NCBI GenBank assembly: GCA_023954375.1 | Contig: JAMLIC010000004.1 | Location: 1 to 64,000 of the forward strand | Reading direction: 5' to 3' | Length of the DNA stretch: 64,000 nt | Source of the DNA: Planctomycetota bacterium | Lineage (GTDB): Bacteria > Planctomycetota > J058 | Shown here: piece after piece, positions 1 to 9,201 of the stretch | Layout: each line of letters begins with the position of its first letter | Numbering within the stretch: position 1 is the stretch's first letter | Translations under genes and position numbers: made by a program | The notes under the pieces: generated by a model | Seen by the model: only the letters and a program-made list of their open reading frames with translations | What the model was told of the DNA's origin: nothing | Database searches by the model: none

Positions 1-69
1 GGGGGGCCCCCCCCGCCCCCCCCGACGCACCGCAGCGCCCGCCATCCTCGCCCGCAGCCGCGATCACAC
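1..69 (-). repeat. Family 1 dispersed repeat, 5' part only, cut by window edge
   Basis: Read on the minus strand from 69 downward, this begins GTGTGATCGCGGCTGCGG and continues with GGATGGCGGGCGCTGC, matching the first 50 or so bases of the repeat that recurs at 9196, 23459, 37693 and 56954. The TGA of the methyltransferase gene (64-66) is the repeat's own TGA. The rest lies outside the window or is replaced by the G/C homopolymers at 1-24, which look like low-quality or contig-end sequence. Confidence 0.75.
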
Positions 70-705
70 CGGGCGGCGGAGGTAGTGAACGAGGGCCGGC
101 GTCAGGTTCCAGGGGATCAGCCGGTCCTTGACCTCGTAGCGCTGGCGGAACTCCTTCGTGATCCGGAGGACCTCCTTCATGCGCCGGCGCTCGCGCGGCC
201 CGACGACGAAGGTGCGCAGCTCCTTGGCCCAGTAGTCGTAGTAGCTGAGCGTGCCGCCCGGGCGGAGCAGCTCGGTCAGGAACAGCTCGAAGACGCGGCG
301 GACCTTCTCCGGCGGGAAGTTCAGGAGCGGCAGCGACGAGACGATCACGTCGTACTGCTCGTCCCGCGGCAGGAGCTCCACGTCGCGCTGGTCGACGCGC
401 ACCTCGGGGCCGCCGGGGCGGGTGCCGAACTGCTCCTGCAGCACCTGCACGAACTCGGGGTTGATCTCGATCAGGTCGAGCCGGTCGCCGGGGCCCAGGC
501 GCTTCACGATCGAGCGGGTCAGGGCGCCGGTGCCGGCGCCGACCTCGAGCACGCGCAGCGGGCGGTCCGTGCGGACGATCGGCTCGGCGATCGCGTCCGC
601 GACGGCCTTCGAGGTGTGGGTGAACGCGCCGACCTCTTGCGACTGGCGGAGCGCCTCGCGATAGAACACCAGCCGGTTGCGCAGGAACTTCGTGACCATG
701 AGCAC
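64..705 (-). CDS. SAM-dependent methyltransferase, phospholipid N-methyltransferase-like
   Basis: A 213-residue class I SAM methyltransferase. Motif I, VLEVGAGTGALT, lies at about residues 51-62 and is followed by an acidic DLIEINPEF strand that would hold the ribose. A later DVIVSSLPLLNF segment corresponds to motif IV. The size, the post-I motif and the C-terminal half resemble PmtA-type phosphatidylethanolamine N-methyltransferases and related rRNA-adenine-dimethylase-like lipid methyltransferases, so a role in phosphatidylcholine synthesis at the inner membrane is plausible but inferred. ATG at 705 is used; a second ATG two codons later is equally possible. Its stop codon is the TGA inside a family 1 repeat. 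No partner gene is visible downstream because the window ends. Confidence 0.7.
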   Translation of the reverse strand: MLMVTKFLRNRLVFYREALRQSQEVGAFTHTSKAVADAIAEPIVRTDRPLRVLEVGAGTGALTRSIVKRLGPGDRLDLIEINPEFVQVLQEQFGTRPGGPEVRVDQRDVELLPRDEQYDVIVSSLPLLNFPPEKVRRVFELFLTELLRPGGTLSYYDYWAKELRTFVVGPRERRRMKEVLRITKEFRQRYEVKDRLIPWNLTPALVHYLRRPV

Positions 706-904
706 TGACCTCGGGCGGGCCCCCGACCGGGCCCGGTGATGGCCCTAGCACATAGCATCTTCCCGGCCACACGTCAGCCCGGTTCCGGACGGGCCCCAAC
801 CCCCGGCGGTCCGGGGCCGGGGGGCGCGCCGGGCCGTTGAGGGCGTCAGGGCCTGGACGCCCGTGTCCCACAGGCGGCGCCATCGAGTCAGCCGGCGAGC
901 GCGG

Positions 905-2035
905 TCAGCTCGACGCCTTGGTCGCCAGGACGATGACGATGTCCAGCGCGATCAAGAGGACGATCGTCAGCTCGAGGAGCATGGCCCGCCGCGTGTCGAT
1001 CTGGCCCTTGAGCAGGGCGTAGACCTGCGCCACGAGCTGCTGCTTGCGGTAGACGGCGCGCTGCCACTCCGGGACGCGGAAGCGCTCGAGCGCGCCGCGG
1101 TAGACGCGCGCCAGGTAGAAGTCGCCGACGATCTTGATCGACGCCTCGATCCGCTCGGTGACCTCGGTCATGTCGAGCCAACGCTCGTGCACGGCGCGCG
1201 CGACCCGGTCGTAGGGGCTCCAGAGGAGCTGGATCGTCCCGGCGCGGTTGGCCCGCTCGACGTCGTCGTAGATGTGCCCCAGCTCCGTGTCCATGAGCTG
1301 GTCGTAGTAGCGCATGCCCTGGAGCTGGCCGCAGCCGAGCTCGAGGACGTCGGGGACGTCGCGGCTGCCGGACGGCTCGAGGACGAAGGCGCTGTCCCAG
1401 TCGATCAGCACCAGGTCGTCGTCGAGGTAGCTGTAGGCGTGGCGGAGCATCTCGCCGCGCACGCCGTCCGAGATCGGCCGGACGCTCCGCTCGCCCAGGA
1501 GGAGCTTGGGCAGCACGTCCTGCGCCAGGACCTCCTTGGCGGTCGGACGGCCGTCCAGCTCCTCGACGAAGATCACGGTGTAGGTCTCGACGTCGGCCCA
1601 CGTGTGCGGGCGCACGACGTTCGTGCCCAGGCGGGCGACCAGGGCGACGGCGTCGCGACGCGCCTCCTCGGAGAGCAGCTCCGACTCGTAGAGCTCGTCG
1701 CACAGCGGCACGAGGTCGCCGAGCGGCGTGCCGGGCGCGATCGCCAGCTCGAAGCGGAACGACACGTTGCCGTGGTCGAAGACGCGCGCGGAGACCGCCA
1801 CGTCGGCGGCGCCGCCGTCGGGCAGGAGGGGCAGCTGCCGGGTCCCGAGCGACACGTCGAGCGGGGGCGACTTGAACACCAGCGCCATGGACGCGGCGCG
1901 GGAGAGCTTGAGGCGCTTGGCGTCCTCGGCCCGGGCCATGGTGCGCTCGGCGGCGTCGAGGAGGACCTCGTCGCCTATGTCGAGCAGGCGGAAGCACAGG
2001 ATCCGCCCGCGGCGGACGACGAGGCCATCGCTCAC
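905..2035 (-). CDS. RMD1/YagE (DUF155) family membrane-anchored protein
   Basis: About 376 residues. The family includes yeast RMD1 and human RMND1, where it supports mitochondrial translation; the bacterial role is unknown. The N-terminal beta-rich half is followed by an alpha-helical region with many charged residues. A single C-terminal transmembrane helix (about residues 348-370, LLELTIVLLIALDIVIVL) with a short tail is the hallmark of the family. I chose the GTG at 2033-2035 because GAGGG lies just upstream on the minus strand and the reading frame further upstream is only the antisense of the permease gene. It is divergent from that permease, leaving about 95 bases for promoters. Confidence 0.7.
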   Translation of the reverse strand: MSDGLVVRRGRILCFRLLDIGDEVLLDAAERTMARAEDAKRLKLSRAASMALVFKSPPLDVSLGTRQLPLLPDGGAADVAVSARVFDHGNVSFRFELAIAPGTPLGDLVPLCDELYESELLSEEARRDAVALVARLGTNVVRPHTWADVETYTVIFVEELDGRPTAKEVLAQDVLPKLLLGERSVRPISDGVRGEMLRHAYSYLDDDLVLIDWDSAFVLEPSGSRDVPDVLELGCGQLQGMRYYDQLMDTELGHIYDDVERANRAGTIQLLWSPYDRVARAVHERWLDMTEVTERIEASIKIVGDFYLARVYRGALERFRVPEWQRAVYRKQQLVAQVYALLKGQIDTRRAMLLELTIVLLIALDIVIVLATKASS

Positions 2036-2129
2036 GCGGCCCTCACGCGTGCACGACGATACCGGATCGCCCGCCGTGATGTATGAAGGTCGCGCCGCGG
2101 CGCGGGGCCGGGGCGGCCAGGTGACCTCG

Positions 2130-3623
2130 ATGCGCCTCCGGGACCACGTCGGCTTCGCCGCGGCGCAGCTCCTGCGCAACAAGGGCCGCACGACCCTGAC
2201 GGCCACCGGCGTGGCCGTGGGCGTGTTCGCCTTCACGTCGATCGTGGCGATCGGCCGGGGCCTCGAGACGGCGTTGATCGAGCAGCTCACCGACGACGAG
2301 AGCCCCACGCGGGTCGTCGTGCGGCCGGGGTTCGGCGCCCTGCCGCCGGGGTCGCTCGACGCCGCCGTCGAGGGGGTCACCGACCCCGCCAAGGCCGACC
2401 GCCTCCGCAAGGCGATCGCCAAGCGCCGCCGCGGCGGCCCCGGCCCGCTCCGCCGCACGCTCCTCACGCCCGACACGGTCGAGGCCCTGCGCGCGCGCCC
2501 GGACGTGGCCGACGTGCGCCCGCTGGTGGTCGACCGCTTCGAGCTGGCGCTCGGCGAGCACGCGGAGGAGGTGGCGCTCTCCTACGGCGTGGCAGCGGAC
2601 GACCCGCGCTGGCAGCGGCGGGTGATCGCGGGCCAGCCCTTCGCCGTGGACGCGCGCGGGGTGTGGCTGCACGAGTTCCTCCTCTACACCTGGGGCTACC
2701 GCACCGACGAGGAGCAGGCGGCGCTCGTCGGCCGCGAGGTGCGCCTCGGCCGCCCGACCCCGGCCGCGGGCGTCGGCGCCATGCTCGACGCCGCCCGGCG
2801 CAGCGGCGTCGAGCTGCCGGTCGACCCGCGCCTCGTGGAGATGCTCGTCCGCATGAACGCCGCCCGCCCGCCGCGCGAGGGCGACACGGCCGAGCCGCCC
2901 GCGCCGGCGGGGGTGACCCTGCCGCTCCTCGGCGTCGTGCGCGAGCGCGTCGAGGACGACGGGTTCGAGATGGTCGAGGACAGCTTCTCCATGCAGGCCG
3001 ACCTGTTCCTGCCGCAGGGGCTGGCCGAGGCGCTGTTCCTGCAGGACGCGACGAACCTGACCCGCGGCTACACGGCGGCGACGCTGGAGGTCGCCGACGC
3101 GGAGCAGGTGGGCACGGTCGAGCGCGGCCTGCGGCGCGAGGGCTGGAACACGAGCTCCGTGCGCTCGGTCCTGGAGCGGCTGACGCGGGCGCTGGCGCTG
3201 ATCACCGTGATCGTCGCCGGGCTCACCAGCGTGGCCGTGCTCGTGGCGGTGCTGGGGATCGTCAACACGATGATCATGAACGTGAGCGAGCGCACGCGCG
3301 AGATCGGCACGCTCAAGGCGCTCGGCGCCTCCGACCGGCAGGTGCGCGGGCTGTTCGTCGCCGAGAGCGGGCTGATCGGCCTCCTGGGCGGCGTGGTCGG
3401 CCTCGCGGCGGCGCTCCTCGGGTCGTTCCCCGGGGACTGGGCGGCGCGCACGGCGATCCAGCGCATGACGGAGTACCACTACCCCGGCAGCGTCTTCGCC
3501 TTCCCGCCCTGGCTGCTCCTCGCCGCGCTCGGGTTCGCGCTCGTGCTGAGCGTGCTCGCGGCGCTCGGGCCCGCGGGCGCGGCGAGCCGGGTCGACCCGG
3601 TGGTGGCGCTGCGGGACGAGTGA
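2130..3623 (+). CDS. ABC transporter permease, MacB/FtsX-like
   Basis: About 497 residues. It has the MacB-type layout: one N-terminal membrane helix (about residues 20-45, following LRNKGRTTLTATGVAVG), a large periplasmic domain of about 300 residues, then three C-terminal helices forming an FtsX domain. The cytoplasmic segment NVSERTREIGTLKALGAS is the usual contact with the ATPase. Such permeases drive lipoprotein extraction, efflux or signalling by mechanotransmission. No ABC ATPase or membrane fusion protein lies beside it here, so its partner must be elsewhere. The ATG at 2130 is used; a GTG at 2121 is an alternative and the ribosome-binding site does not decide between them. Confidence 0.8.
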   Translation: MRLRDHVGFAAAQLLRNKGRTTLTATGVAVGVFAFTSIVAIGRGLETALIEQLTDDESPTRVVVRPGFGALPPGSLDAAVEGVTDPAKADRLRKAIAKRRRGGPGPLRRTLLTPDTVEALRARPDVADVRPLVVDRFELALGEHAEEVALSYGVAADDPRWQRRVIAGQPFAVDARGVWLHEFLLYTWGYRTDEEQAALVGREVRLGRPTPAAGVGAMLDAARRSGVELPVDPRLVEMLVRMNAARPPREGDTAEPPAPAGVTLPLLGVVRERVEDDGFEMVEDSFSMQADLFLPQGLAEALFLQDATNLTRGYTAATLEVADAEQVGTVERGLRREGWNTSSVRSVLERLTRALALITVIVAGLTSVAVLVAVLGIVNTMIMNVSERTREIGTLKALGASDRQVRGLFVAESGLIGLLGGVVGLAAALLGSFPGDWAARTAIQRMTEYHYPGSVFAFPPWLLLAALGFALVLSVLAALGPAGAASRVDPVVALRDE

Positions 3624-3666
3624 CCGCGCTCGACGCCCCCGGGGTAGGCTCGGAGGTGGAGGCGCC

Positions 3667-5016
3667 ATGCGCAGCGACGAGCGGCCCCACGTCGTGATCG
3701 TGGGGGGCGGGTTCGGCGGGCTCGAGGCCGCGCGCGCGCTGCGCGGCGCGCCCGTGCGGATCACCCTCGTCGACCGCCAGAACCACCACCTGTTCCAGCC
3801 GCTCCTCTACCAGGTCGCCACGGCCGGGCTGAACCCGGCGGACATCGCCGCCCCGATCCGCGGGATCCTCCGCCGCCAGAAGAACGTGCTCATGCTCCTG
3901 GCCGAGGTGCGGCGCGTCGACCCGGCCGCGCGCAGGCTGGTGCTCGATCGGACGGAGCTGACCTACGACTTCCTGATCCTCGCCTGCGGCGCCACGCACT
4001 CCTACTTCGGCCACGACGAGTGGGCCGCGGTCGCGCCCGGCCTGAAGACGATCACGGACGCGGCCGAGGTCCGGCACCGCGTCCTTTGGGCGTTCGAGGC
4101 CGCCGAGCAGGAGGACGACCCGGCGCGCCGCGCCGCCTGGCAGACGTTCGCCGTGGTCGGCGGCGGCCCGACCGGCGTCGAGCTCGCGGGCGCCCTGGCG
4201 GAGCTGGCGCGGCACACGCTCCGGCGCGACTTCAGACGCTTCGACCCGCGCACCTCGCGGATCGTGCTCCTCGAGGCCGGGCCCGCGCTCCTGCCCGCCT
4301 TCCCGCCGGACCTGCGCGAGGACGCGCGGCAGCGCCTCGAGCGGCTCGGGGTCGAGGTGCGCCTCGGCTCGGCGGTGAGCGACATCACCCGCGACGGCGT
4401 GCGCGTGGGCGACGACTGGCTGGCCGCGCGCACGGTCCTGTGGGCCGCCGGCGTGGCGGCCTCGCCGCTCGGCCGCACGCTCGGGGCGCCGCTCGACCGC
4501 GCGGGCCGCGTGCGCGTGAACCCCGACCTGACGCTGCCAGACCACCCCGAGGTCGTGGTCGTGGGCGACATGGCCGCGCTCGAGCAGGACGGCAAGCCCG
4601 TGCCCGGCGTGGCGCCGGCCGCCATGCAGATGGGCCGCCACGCCGCGACGAACGTGCGCCGCGCCCTGCGCGGGCTCGCGCCCCTGCCGTTCCGCTACAA
4701 GGACAAGGGCTCCATGGCCACGATCGGCCGCGCCGCCGGCGTGGCCGACCTGGGGCGGCTCCGGCTCACGGGCTACCTCGGCTGGCTCGCCTGGCTCTTC
4801 GTGCACCTGATCTTCCTGATCGGGTTCAGGAGCCGGCTGCTCGTGCTGTTCCAGTGGGTCTGGGCCTACGTGACCTACGAGCGCGGCGCGCGGCTGATCA
4901 CGGTGCCCGTGGAGGCGTTGCGCCAGGGCGAGGCGCGGCCCGAGCCCGAGGTGCCCGAGGCCGGCCCGGTGGACCTCCCGGCGGCCGGCGGGATCGAGAA
5001 GGCGCGGACCTCGTAG
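3667..5016 (+). CDS. ndh: Type II NADH dehydrogenase (NAD(P)/FAD-dependent oxidoreductase)
   Basis: A 449-residue flavoprotein that would oxidise NADH and reduce quinone without pumping protons. The FAD-binding fold is marked by VVIVGGGFGGLEAA (about residues 9-22) and the NADH fold by VVGGGPTGVELAGAL (about 161-175). The FAD-contact segment VVVVGDMAAL occurs near residue 298. The C-terminal part contains hydrophobic helices (YLGWLAWLFVHLIFLIGF) that attach the enzyme to the inner membrane, as in bacterial NDH-2. GGAGGTGGAGG precedes the ATG. It lies 43 bases after the permease and probably has its own promoter or is cotranscribed. Confidence 0.92.
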   Translation: MRSDERPHVVIVGGGFGGLEAARALRGAPVRITLVDRQNHHLFQPLLYQVATAGLNPADIAAPIRGILRRQKNVLMLLAEVRRVDPAARRLVLDRTELTYDFLILACGATHSYFGHDEWAAVAPGLKTITDAAEVRHRVLWAFEAAEQEDDPARRAAWQTFAVVGGGPTGVELAGALAELARHTLRRDFRRFDPRTSRIVLLEAGPALLPAFPPDLREDARQRLERLGVEVRLGSAVSDITRDGVRVGDDWLAARTVLWAAGVAASPLGRTLGAPLDRAGRVRVNPDLTLPDHPEVVVVGDMAALEQDGKPVPGVAPAAMQMGRHAATNVRRALRGLAPLPFRYKDKGSMATIGRAAGVADLGRLRLTGYLGWLAWLFVHLIFLIGFRSRLLVLFQWVWAYVTYERGARLITVPVEALRQGEARPEPEVPEAGPVDLPAAGGIEKARTS

Positions 5017-5121
5017 CGGGCGCTGGCACCGGAACGCGCTGGCTCCGGAACGCTGGCGGCGCCACGGGCGCGTGACCCCTGGCGCCGCTCGATGTCGCGG
5101 TGCGTCGTCTCCGGCCTGCGA

Positions 5122-5418
5122 TCAGGTCGGGATGACGTTGACGACGCGCTCCTTCATGATCCGGCCGGGCTTGAACGCCACGACCGTGCGGGCGGGCACG
5201 TGGACGGCCTCGCCCGTCTTGGGGTTGCGCGCCGTGCGCTCCTTGCGGCGCTTGAGCTCGAACACGCCGAAGTCGCGGAACTCGAGCCGGTTGCCCTTGG
5301 CGAGCTCCTCGACGATCTGGTCGAGGAAGCTCTGGCAAACCGCCGACGCCTCCGCGCTCGGGCGGCCGGTCTTGTTCGCGACCGCGAGCACGATCTCCTT
5401 CTTGCTGGCCGTGGGCAT
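5122..5418 (-). CDS. HU/IHF-family DNA-binding protein
   Basis: 98 residues, the normal length for HU. It starts MPTASKKEIVLAVA and carries the family signature around FRDFGVFELKRRKERTARNP followed by the arm region KTGEAVHVPARTVVAFKPG, which intercalates in the DNA minor groove. It bends DNA and compacts the nucleoid. The ATG at 5416-5418 is preceded by GGAGG at a good distance; the open frame extends 29 codons further upstream without family similarity. HU and IHF subunits cannot be separated from sequence alone. Confidence 0.93.
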   Translation of the reverse strand: MPTASKKEIVLAVANKTGRPSAEASAVCQSFLDQIVEELAKGNRLEFRDFGVFELKRRKERTARNPKTGEAVHVPARTVVAFKPGRIMKERVVNVIPT

Positions 5419-5559
5419 CCAGGTCCTCCGGTGTTCCGGCGCGCGTCGGACGCCGCCGTTGTTGAGCCGGAGTCTACTGCGCAAGTCGTTCAACCGCAAG
5501 CCCACATTGTCCTAACCGCCGGGCCGGCCTGGCGGGCCGGCCTCCGGCGACCGGGCCCG

Positions 5560-6315
5560 TCAGGTCGGGCCCTCGCCGCAGACGCAGCGGAGCCGCCCGC
5601 ACGCGGGGCAGGCCCACGAGGGCTCGTCGTCGCTGCCCGACGGGCGCAGGGCGGTCAGGCCGCAGCGCTGACAGCGCAGGAGCGACCAGGCCTTGGACCA
5701 GCCCTGGGTCCCGGTCCACTCCGGGACCGAGCCGAGCGCGTGCTCGCACCCGGGCGGGGCGTCGCGCGGCGCCGGGTCGAGGCCGGTGCCGTCGCACGTG
5801 GCGCAGGGGCTCGTGCCCAGGCCCTCGCAGTCGCGGCACTCGGCCGGCCAGTCGGCGTGGCCCGTGAACTCGGAGACCTGTCCGCGGCCGCCGCAGGTCG
5901 GGCACTCGACGGCGCCGTCGCGGCAGCCCGGCGCGCGGCACACGGGGGGCGGCACGAGGACGAGCGGCGCGGGCGCCTCGCCGTGCGCGCGCGCGAGGCG
6001 CGCCCCTGGCCAGCGCGCGTCGGGGACGTCGGGCGCGGCCACCAGCCGAGGGTCGTAAGGGGCGAGGTCGACGAGCCACTCCCCCTCGGCGCCGGGCGGT
6101 GAGAGGCGCACGTCGGCGGCGCCGGGCCGCGGCGCGACCAGCCGCTCCCAGCGCGCGCTGCCCCAGGCCCGGGCCTGCGCGGCCACGGTCAGCTCGTGGC
6201 AGGCGGCGGCGTGGTGCCCGAGCCGGAGGAGGAGCCGCCCGTAAGCCGCGCGCGCCTCCAGGTCCCGCGGGTCGGCCTGCGCCTTCCGATACGCCTCGCG
6301 CCACGCGTCGTCCAC
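5560..6315 (-). CDS. Zinc-finger protein with DnaJ-like CxxCxGxG cluster
   Basis: About 251 residues. An N-terminal helical stretch (AYRKAQADPRDLEARAAYGRLLLRLG) resembles TPR-like or TIGR02996-type repeats. The middle holds several Cys pairs: CRAPGCRDGAVECPTCGGRG, then CRDCEGLGTSPCATCDGTG, closely like the DnaJ zinc-binding domain. The C-terminus is a second ribbon with CQRCG and CPACGRLRCVCG. No J domain is present. The GTG start shares its G with the TAG stop of the DUF502 gene (TAGTG), so the two are translationally coupled and may act together at the membrane. Function unknown. Confidence 0.65.
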   Translation of the reverse strand: MDDAWREAYRKAQADPRDLEARAAYGRLLLRLGHHAAACHELTVAAQARAWGSARWERLVAPRPGAADVRLSPPGAEGEWLVDLAPYDPRLVAAPDVPDARWPGARLARAHGEAPAPLVLVPPPVCRAPGCRDGAVECPTCGGRGQVSEFTGHADWPAECRDCEGLGTSPCATCDGTGLDPAPRDAPPGCEHALGSVPEWTGTQGWSKAWSLLRCQRCGLTALRPSGSDDEPSWACPACGRLRCVCGEGPT

Positions 6316-7172
6316 TACGCCCTCGTCTCCCAGGGCAGCCTGAGCTCCCCGGGCGGGCGCGCCGGGTCGCGGCCGATCACGCCGCCCGACATGAGGAACT
6401 TGAGCGCCTCGTCGACGGTCATGTCGACGGGCACGATCTCGCTCTCGCGCGCGAGCACGATCTGGCCGGCGGCCGGCGTGCCCAGGTAGACGCCGCGGAC
6501 GCGCTCGCCGGAGCGGGCCTCGATCTCGGGGAGGTTCTCCGAGGTGAGGAAGCCGACCGACCAGAGCCCCTTGCGCGGGAACTCGACGGCGACGACGGCC
6601 TGGAAGCTGCGCTGCTCGTCGCCCGACAGGAAGAAGTTCACCATCTGCTTGGCGCCGGGGTAGATGTTCTTCACCAGCGGGATCCGCGACGCCCAGCTCT
6701 CGCCCAGCGCCCAGGCCGAGGCGCCGACGAAGCTGGCCATGACGAAGCCCACCGAGAACACGGCCACGATCGCGAGCACGAAGCCGACCCAGCCCGGGAA
6801 GCGCCGGTCGAGCTCGGCGCGCAGGTCCTGCTGGCGCTGCGGCTCCGCCTGCTCGAGCCGCTCGCGCTCGGCGAGGTCGTGGCGCGCGCGCTCGGCGGGG
6901 CTCAGCCCGGCGGGGGCCGTCGCGAGCGCGGGCCGGCGCAGGAACTCGAGCTCGTCCCACACCGTGAACACGACCTCGTTGCCGACCGCGGTGGAGACGA
7001 GGCGCGTCTTGATCGCCTCGGAGATCGGCCGCGCGATGTTCCCCTCGAGGAACTGCCAGGTCGCGATCACGATCCAGAGCGTCAGCAGCGTCGGCAGGAC
7101 GGTCGCCAACCCGCGCAGGAAGGTGCTCTTGTAGGCGGCGACGAGGTCGCGCGAGGCGGCGGTGCTGCTCAT
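6315..7172 (-). CDS. DUF502 family integral membrane protein
   Basis: About 285 residues. Two hydrophobic regions are seen: residues about 20-42 (GLATVLPTLLTLWIVIATW) and about 125-160 (GFVLAIVAVFSVGFVMASF), followed by the conserved IPLVKNIYPGAKQMVNFFL segment typical of DUF502. A beta-rich soluble C-terminal domain ends the protein. Between the helices is a charged helical insert rich in Ala, Glu and Arg. The ATG at 7170-7172 is used; upstream in-frame sequence is antisense to thrS. It is divergent from thrS and coupled to the downstream zinc-finger gene. Biochemical function of the family is unknown. Confidence 0.8.
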   Translation of the reverse strand: MSSTAASRDLVAAYKSTFLRGLATVLPTLLTLWIVIATWQFLEGNIARPISEAIKTRLVSTAVGNEVVFTVWDELEFLRRPALATAPAGLSPAERARHDLAERERLEQAEPQRQQDLRAELDRRFPGWVGFVLAIVAVFSVGFVMASFVGASAWALGESWASRIPLVKNIYPGAKQMVNFFLSGDEQRSFQAVVAVEFPRKGLWSVGFLTSENLPEIEARSGERVRGVYLGTPAAGQIVLARESEIVPVDMTVDEALKFLMSGGVIGRDPARPPGELRLPWETRA

Positions 7173-7299
7173 GGGCGGGCCCCCACTCCGTCTTAGCACG
7201 GGCGGCCGCGGGCGCCCGTCCTCGACATCACCCCGGCGTTCGGTCGTCTTACGCGATGCGGCAGGCGCCCTTACACTGGCGGGCCTCCGGAGTCGCACC

Positions 7300-9201
7300 A
7301 TGGCGAAGTCGAAGCAAGAGGTCGAGGACAAGCTCTTCCGCCAGCGCCACTCGCTGGCCCACGTGCTGGCGCAGGCCATGCAGCGCTACCGGCCGGGCGC
7401 GACCCTGGGCTTCGGGCCGGCGATCGACGACGGCTTCTACTACGACTTCATCCTCCCCCGGCCGATCTCCGACGAGGACCTGCCGAAGCTCGAGGAGCTC
7501 ATGCGCGAGATCCTCGCGCAGGACCAGGGCTTCGCGCGCGAGGACCTCCCGGGCGAGCAGGCGCTCGCGCGCCTCCAGCAGATGAACGAGCCGCACAAGG
7601 TCGAGTACGCGCGCGAGCTGCTGGACAAGAAGGGGCTCGGGTCGCTCTCGTTCTACGTCTCGGGCCCGTTCGTCGACATGTGCGAGGGGCCGCACGTGCA
7701 GAGCACCCGCGAGATCCCGAAGGACGCGTTCAAGCTGCACTCGATCGCCGGCGCCTACTGGAGGGGCGACAGCGACAACGCCATGATGACCCGCGTCTAC
7801 GGGTGGGCGTTCGCGAGCAAGAAGGAGCTCAAGGAGTACGAGAAGGCCCGCGAGGAGGCGCAGAAGCGCGACCACCGCAAGCTCGGCCAGGAGCTGGACC
7901 TCTACACCATCGACGACGAGGTCGGGAAGGGCCTCGTCCTGTGGCTCCCGAGCGGCGCCGTCCTCTGCAACGAGCTCGAGCGGCTGGCCGAGGAGTGGGA
8001 GTTCCGGGACGGCTACCACCGCATCCGCACCCCGCACCTGACCCGCGGGATCCTCTACCAGAAGTCGGGCCACCTGAGCCTCTACAAGGCGGCCATGTAC
8101 CCGCCCATGCAGCTCGAGGACGAGGACATCTCCGTCCTGCAGCACGAGGCGCAGAAGGCGCAGCCCGAGGGCGAGGAGTGGAACCTGGACCTGTCCGGGG
8201 CCTACTTCCTCAAGCCCATGAACTGCCCGCACCACCACCGGGTCTACGCGGCGCGCCCGCGCTCCTACCGGCAGCTCCCGCTGCGCCTGGCCGAGTACGG
8301 GTTCGTCTACCGCTACGAGCTGTCGGGGTCGCTGCAGGGGCTGACCCGCGTGCGCGGCATGTGCATGAACGACGCGCACATCTACATCACCGAGGAGCAG
8401 ATCCGCGACGAGTTCATCCGCGTCATGGACCTGCACCGGCGCTACTACGACCTGTTCGAGTTCAAGGACTACTACATGCGCCTGTCGCTGTGGGACCCCG
8501 AGGACCCGAAGGGGAAGGAGAAGTACGTCAACGACCCGGCCGCCTGGGAGTACTCGCAGGAGCGGCTGCGCGAGGCGATGAAGGAGGTCGGGCTGCCCTA
8601 CGAGGAGGTGAAGGGCGAGGCCGCCTTCTACGGGCCGAAGATCGACATCCAGTTCAAGACCGTCGGCCTGAAGGAGTTCACCGTCTCGACCAACCAGCTC
8701 GACTTCGCCGTCGGCAAGCGCATGGGGCTCAGCTACACCGACCGCGACGGGCAGGAGAAGGTGCCCTACATCATCCACCGCGCGCCGCTCGGCACCCACG
8801 AGCGCTTCGTGTCGTTCCTGATCGAGCACTACGGCGGCGCCTTCCCCACCTGGCTGGCGCCGGTGCAGGTGCTCGTCCTGCCGCTGTCGGAGAACTTCCT
8901 CGGCTACGCCGACCGCGTGGCCGAGGCCCTGCGCGGGCACCTCGTGCGGGCGGAGGTCGACCGCAGCGACGAGAAGCTGGGCAAGAAGGTCCGCCAGGGC
9001 GCGATCCGCAAGGTGCCGCTCCTCCTGATCGTCGGCGAGAAGGAGAAGGACGAGGAGCGCGTCACCGTGCGCCGCTACGGGATCGAGGAGCAGCGCAGCT
9101 TCAAGGTGGCCGAGCTCGTCGAGCAGGTCCGGCGCGAGGTCGCGGCGCGCAAGCACGTGAGGAGCTGGGCCGACGTCGAGGCGCTCCCGCCTCTGGTGTG
9201 A
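7300..9201 (+). CDS. thrS: Threonyl-tRNA synthetase lacking the TGS domain
   Basis: 633 residues. It charges tRNA-Thr with threonine. The editing (SAD) domain starts almost at once with HSLAHVLAQAM at about residue 17, so the usual N-terminal TGS domain of about 60 residues is absent. The catalytic core has MNCPHHH (zinc Cys at about residue 309), class II motif 2 in the YRYELSGS region, DAHIY, and IIHRAPLGTHERF. The anticodon-binding domain begins near APVQVLVLPLS. An insertion of about 35 residues precedes the zinc Cys. This TGS-less form is known in some bacteria, for example spirochetes. ATG at 7300 is the best start; upstream sequence has no TGS similarity. The stop TGA lies in a family 1 repeat. 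Confidence 0.93.
   Translation: MAKSKQEVEDKLFRQRHSLAHVLAQAMQRYRPGATLGFGPAIDDGFYYDFILPRPISDEDLPKLEELMREILAQDQGFAREDLPGEQALARLQQMNEPHKVEYARELLDKKGLGSLSFYVSGPFVDMCEGPHVQSTREIPKDAFKLHSIAGAYWRGDSDNAMMTRVYGWAFASKKELKEYEKAREEAQKRDHRKLGQELDLYTIDDEVGKGLVLWLPSGAVLCNELERLAEEWEFRDGYHRIRTPHLTRGILYQKSGHLSLYKAAMYPPMQLEDEDISVLQHEAQKAQPEGEEWNLDLSGAYFLKPMNCPHHHRVYAARPRSYRQLPLRLAEYGFVYRYELSGSLQGLTRVRGMCMNDAHIYITEEQIRDEFIRVMDLHRRYYDLFEFKDYYMRLSLWDPEDPKGKEKYVNDPAAWEYSQERLREAMKEVGLPYEEVKGEAAFYGPKIDIQFKTVGLKEFTVSTNQLDFAVGKRMGLSYTDRDGQEKVPYIIHRAPLGTHERFVSFLIEHYGGAFPTWLAPVQVLVLPLSENFLGYADRVAEALRGHLVRAEVDRSDEKLGKKVRQGAIRKVPLLLIVGEKEKDEERVTVRRYGIEEQRSFKVAELVEQVRREVAARKHVRSWADVEALPPLV

Noticed and set aside
1..24. Long G and C homopolymers as a structural element
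   Set aside because: They lie at the edge of the window where a repeat copy should continue, so a sequencing or contig-end artefact is more likely.
2036..2476. Longer N-terminus for the RMD1/DUF155 protein
   Set aside because: The extra part is antisense to the permease gene, Arg/Ser-rich and without family similarity; the GTG at 2035 has a good ribosome-binding site.
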